A DNA stretch of 7,425 nt, taken from contig DAOULQ010000057.1 of the NCBI GenBank assembly GCA_034419095.1, forward strand, positions 1 through 7,425, given 5' to 3'. The position numbers and the translations under genes are program-made. Within the stretch, counting starts at the first letter, position 1; the number at the start of each line of letters is the position of its first letter. Positions 6,894 to 7,425 of this stretch are shown here, in pieces. The stretch is from UBA7937 sp034419095 (lineage in GTDB: Bacteria > Chloroflexota > Anaerolineae > UBA7937). The notes below the pieces were generated by a model that saw only the letters and a program-made list of their open reading frames with translations, had not been told where the DNA came from and did no database searches.

Positions 6894-6968
6894 TATCCTT
6901 CCCCTTTGACCTCCCTCCCTTTGTCAACCCACTCCGTTTATCCGTTCCCCATTTGTTGATCCCTCTTC
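6894..6968 (+). terminator. C-rich, G-poor tract, possible Rho loading region
   Basis: Of these 75 bases 32 are C and only 6 are G, and the stretch is largely pyrimidine. Unstructured C-over-G RNA of this length is typical of Rho utilisation sites. It follows the SDH proteinase gene, which lacks an intrinsic terminator, and precedes a strong new promoter, the place where Rho-dependent termination would be useful. The flippase coding strand is also C-rich, so composition alone is weak evidence. Confidence 0.3.
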
Positions 6969-6997
6969 TTGACAATCTAGAACACCTGTGCTATAAT
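6969..6997 (+). promoter_or_regulatory. Perfect-consensus sigma-70 promoter with extended -10
   Basis: TTGACA (6969-6974), a 17-bp spacer and TATAAT (6992-6997) match the consensus at all twelve positions, and TG at 6989-6990 adds an extended -10. Transcription would begin near 7004. It would yield either a small RNA or a leader of about 132 bases for the UbiB-family gene. The strength is striking for an ordinary metabolic gene and suggests either a non-coding product or control after initiation. Confidence 0.85.
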
Positions 6998-7003
6998 GGT
7001 TAT

Positions 7004-7040
7004 ACAAAAGAGCCCCCTACCCGATGACGATAGGGGGCTC
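7004..7040 (-). terminator. Possible intrinsic terminator for leftward transcription
   Basis: Read on the minus strand, the perfect 10-bp stem (arms 7031-7040 and 7010-7019, loop of 11) is followed directly by TTTTGT (7009-7004), the form of an intrinsic terminator. On the plus strand there is no T-run after the stem. No minus-strand gene is visible to its right in this window, so its use would be to stop antisense or distant leftward transcripts. Confidence 0.4.
7010..7040 (+). ncRNA. Strong 5' hairpin in the transcript from the consensus promoter (leader element or small RNA)
   Basis: GAGCCCCCTA (7010-7019) and TAGGGGGCTC (7031-7040) form a perfect 10-bp stem around the 11-base loop CCCGATGACGA. 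The stem begins about six bases after the predicted transcript start. A small hairpin follows, CCCT (7042-7045) with AGGG (7050-7053). The G-run at 7051-7055 could also pair with the C-run at 7013-7017, so two alternative folds are possible. It matches no riboswitch that I recognise. It may be a stabilising 5' stem, a protein-binding leader, or a short RNA. Confidence 0.4.
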
Positions 7041-7100
7041 GCCCTCACAAGGGGGTATCTCAGCGAAAAAACCTGCCACTCACCTTCTCACCTTTTCCGC

Positions 7101-7129
7101 TTGACGCCCCGCCCTCCTCGTGCTACCCT
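7101..7129 (+). promoter_or_regulatory. Weak promoter candidate giving a leaderless UbiB-family transcript
   Basis: TTGACG (7101-7106, five of six consensus bases), a 17-bp spacer and TACCCT (7124-7129, TANNNT form) with TG at 7121-7122 make an extended -10 promoter. The predicted start, seven bases after the -10 box, is the A of ATG 7136. The gene has no Shine-Dalgarno site, which fits leaderless translation. Confidence 0.35.
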
Positions 7130-7135
7130 CTAATT

Positions 7136-7425
7136 ATGAAACTCCATCGCCGCCGCTACTGGCGCATCGTCTGGTTCTTCGCCCGCACTATCCTCTCCCT
7201 CCTCCTCTGGGAGGTCCTCTTGCCTCGCCTGCCGGGAGGGAGGCTGGTCCGTCTCGGCGCGCCTGGCAGACGTCGCCGCCTGGCCGCCCGCTTCCGGGCT
7301 TTGGCCGTGGAGATGGGCGGCGTGCTCATCAAACTGGGGCAATTCCTCAGCGCCCGCGCCGATGTCCTCCCTCCTGAAATCACCGAGGAACTAAGCGGCC
7401 TCCAAGACGAGGTCCCCCCCGACCC
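7136..7425 (+). CDS. UbiB/ABC1 (AarF) family atypical kinase, N-terminal part (3' truncated by window)
   Basis: The frame is open from ATG 7136 to the window edge: 96 full codons plus two bases. A basic start (MKLHRRRYWR) and a hydrophobic stretch (about 11-30) are followed by VEMGGVLIKLGQFLSARAD (58-76), LPPEITEELSGLQDEVPPD (78-96). This is the N-terminal signature of the UbiB/ABC1/ADCK family, including the KxGQ motif (KLGQ, residues 66-69) that occludes the active site in studied members. The family is protein-kinase-like with ATPase activity, acts at membranes, and is tied to ubiquinone or other isoprenoid-lipid metabolism; many bacteria without ubiquinone carry copies of unknown substrate. 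The catalytic lobe lies outside the window. No other ATG, GTG or TTG occurs in frame back to the stop at 7031, so the start is secure. There is no Shine-Dalgarno site; see the two promoter candidates upstream. Confidence 0.9.
   Translation, partial: MKLHRRRYWRIVWFFARTILSLLLWEVLLPRLPGGRLVRLGAPGRRRRLAARFRALAVEMGGVLIKLGQFLSARADVLPPEITEELSGLQDEVPPD

Larger units (their letters stand above)
6856..7135. other. 280-bp signal-rich intergenic region before the UbiB-family gene
   Basis: No convincing gene lies here. In order it holds: a 14-bp palindrome with a repeated half-site (6864-6893), a C-rich and G-poor tract (6894-6968), a consensus promoter (6969-6997), a strong hairpin (7010-7040) with a small second hairpin (7042-7053), and a weaker promoter candidate (7101-7129) just ahead of the next ATG. 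No tRNA or recognisable riboswitch fold was found. Confidence 0.75.

Noticed and set aside
6906..6927. TTGAC ... GTCAA inverted repeat in the intergenic region
   Set aside because: Five-base arms separated by 12 bases are common by chance, and no promoter element aligns with it.
7010..7080. Guanidine-II, preQ1 or fluoride riboswitch, or self-cleaving ribozyme
   Set aside because: The ACGA in the loop recalls guanidine-II, but it lies in an 11-base loop and the paired second hairpin is missing. The conserved cores of the other classes are absent.
7120..7377. 85-codon plus-strand frame and two minus-strand frames over the start of the UbiB-family gene
   Set aside because: They overlap the conserved UbiB/ABC1 N-terminus in the wrong frame and encode low-complexity Pro/Arg-rich sequence.

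Overview
The window is bacterial. It is GC-rich overall, with mostly sigma-70-type promoters and short intergenic gaps, and all five genes read left to right on the + strand. The mix of genes (a DPM1-like polyprenol-phosphate mannosyltransferase, a YfhO-type GT-C membrane protein, a Wzx-type flippase, a bacterial AsnRS whose sequence feels Chloroflexota-like, and a UbiB/ABC1 kinase) suggests a member of Chloroflexota or a similar deep-branching, possibly thermophilic, group. That assignment is inference only; there is no rRNA or other marker here to prove it.

Layout. (1) Positions 1-243 are the C-terminal end of a GT2 polyprenol-phosphate mannosyltransferase. Its stop codon overlaps the TTG start of (2) a 1340-residue membrane protein (240-4262), which joins a complete YfhO-type domain (about residues 1-843) to a complete MATE/Wzx-type flippase (about 844-1340). 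Together these look like an envelope glycan module: one enzyme makes the lipid-linked sugar donor, and the fusion plausibly transfers and flips lipid-linked sugars. (3) asnS (asparaginyl-tRNA synthetase) follows from its own extended -10 promoter. The strong Shine-Dalgarno site indicates that it starts at TTG 4333 rather than the upstream ATG 4318.

(4) Positions 5673-6855 hold a compact two-gene unit of lower GC content than its neighbours: a 66-residue charged, probably helical protein of unknown function, and an SDH family Clp-fold serine proteinase. The second gene's ribosome-binding site overlaps the first gene's stop codon, so they are probably co-translated. The unit sits between housekeeping genes, has its own promoter, and may have been acquired laterally. 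It is the best candidate here for a little-described system.

(5) Positions 6856-7135 are non-coding and dense with signals: a perfect 14-bp palindrome with a repeated half-site, a C-rich/G-poor tract that could be a Rho loading region, a perfect-consensus TTGACA-17-TATAAT promoter, and a perfect 10-bp-stem hairpin at the very start of its transcript. On the opposite strand that hairpin has the form of an intrinsic terminator. (6) From 7136 to the window edge is the N-terminal part of a UbiB/ABC1-family kinase-like protein with the KxGQ motif. It has no Shine-Dalgarno site and may be leaderless from a second, weaker promoter.

No CRISPR array, tRNA, rRNA, transposase or insertion-sequence end was seen.
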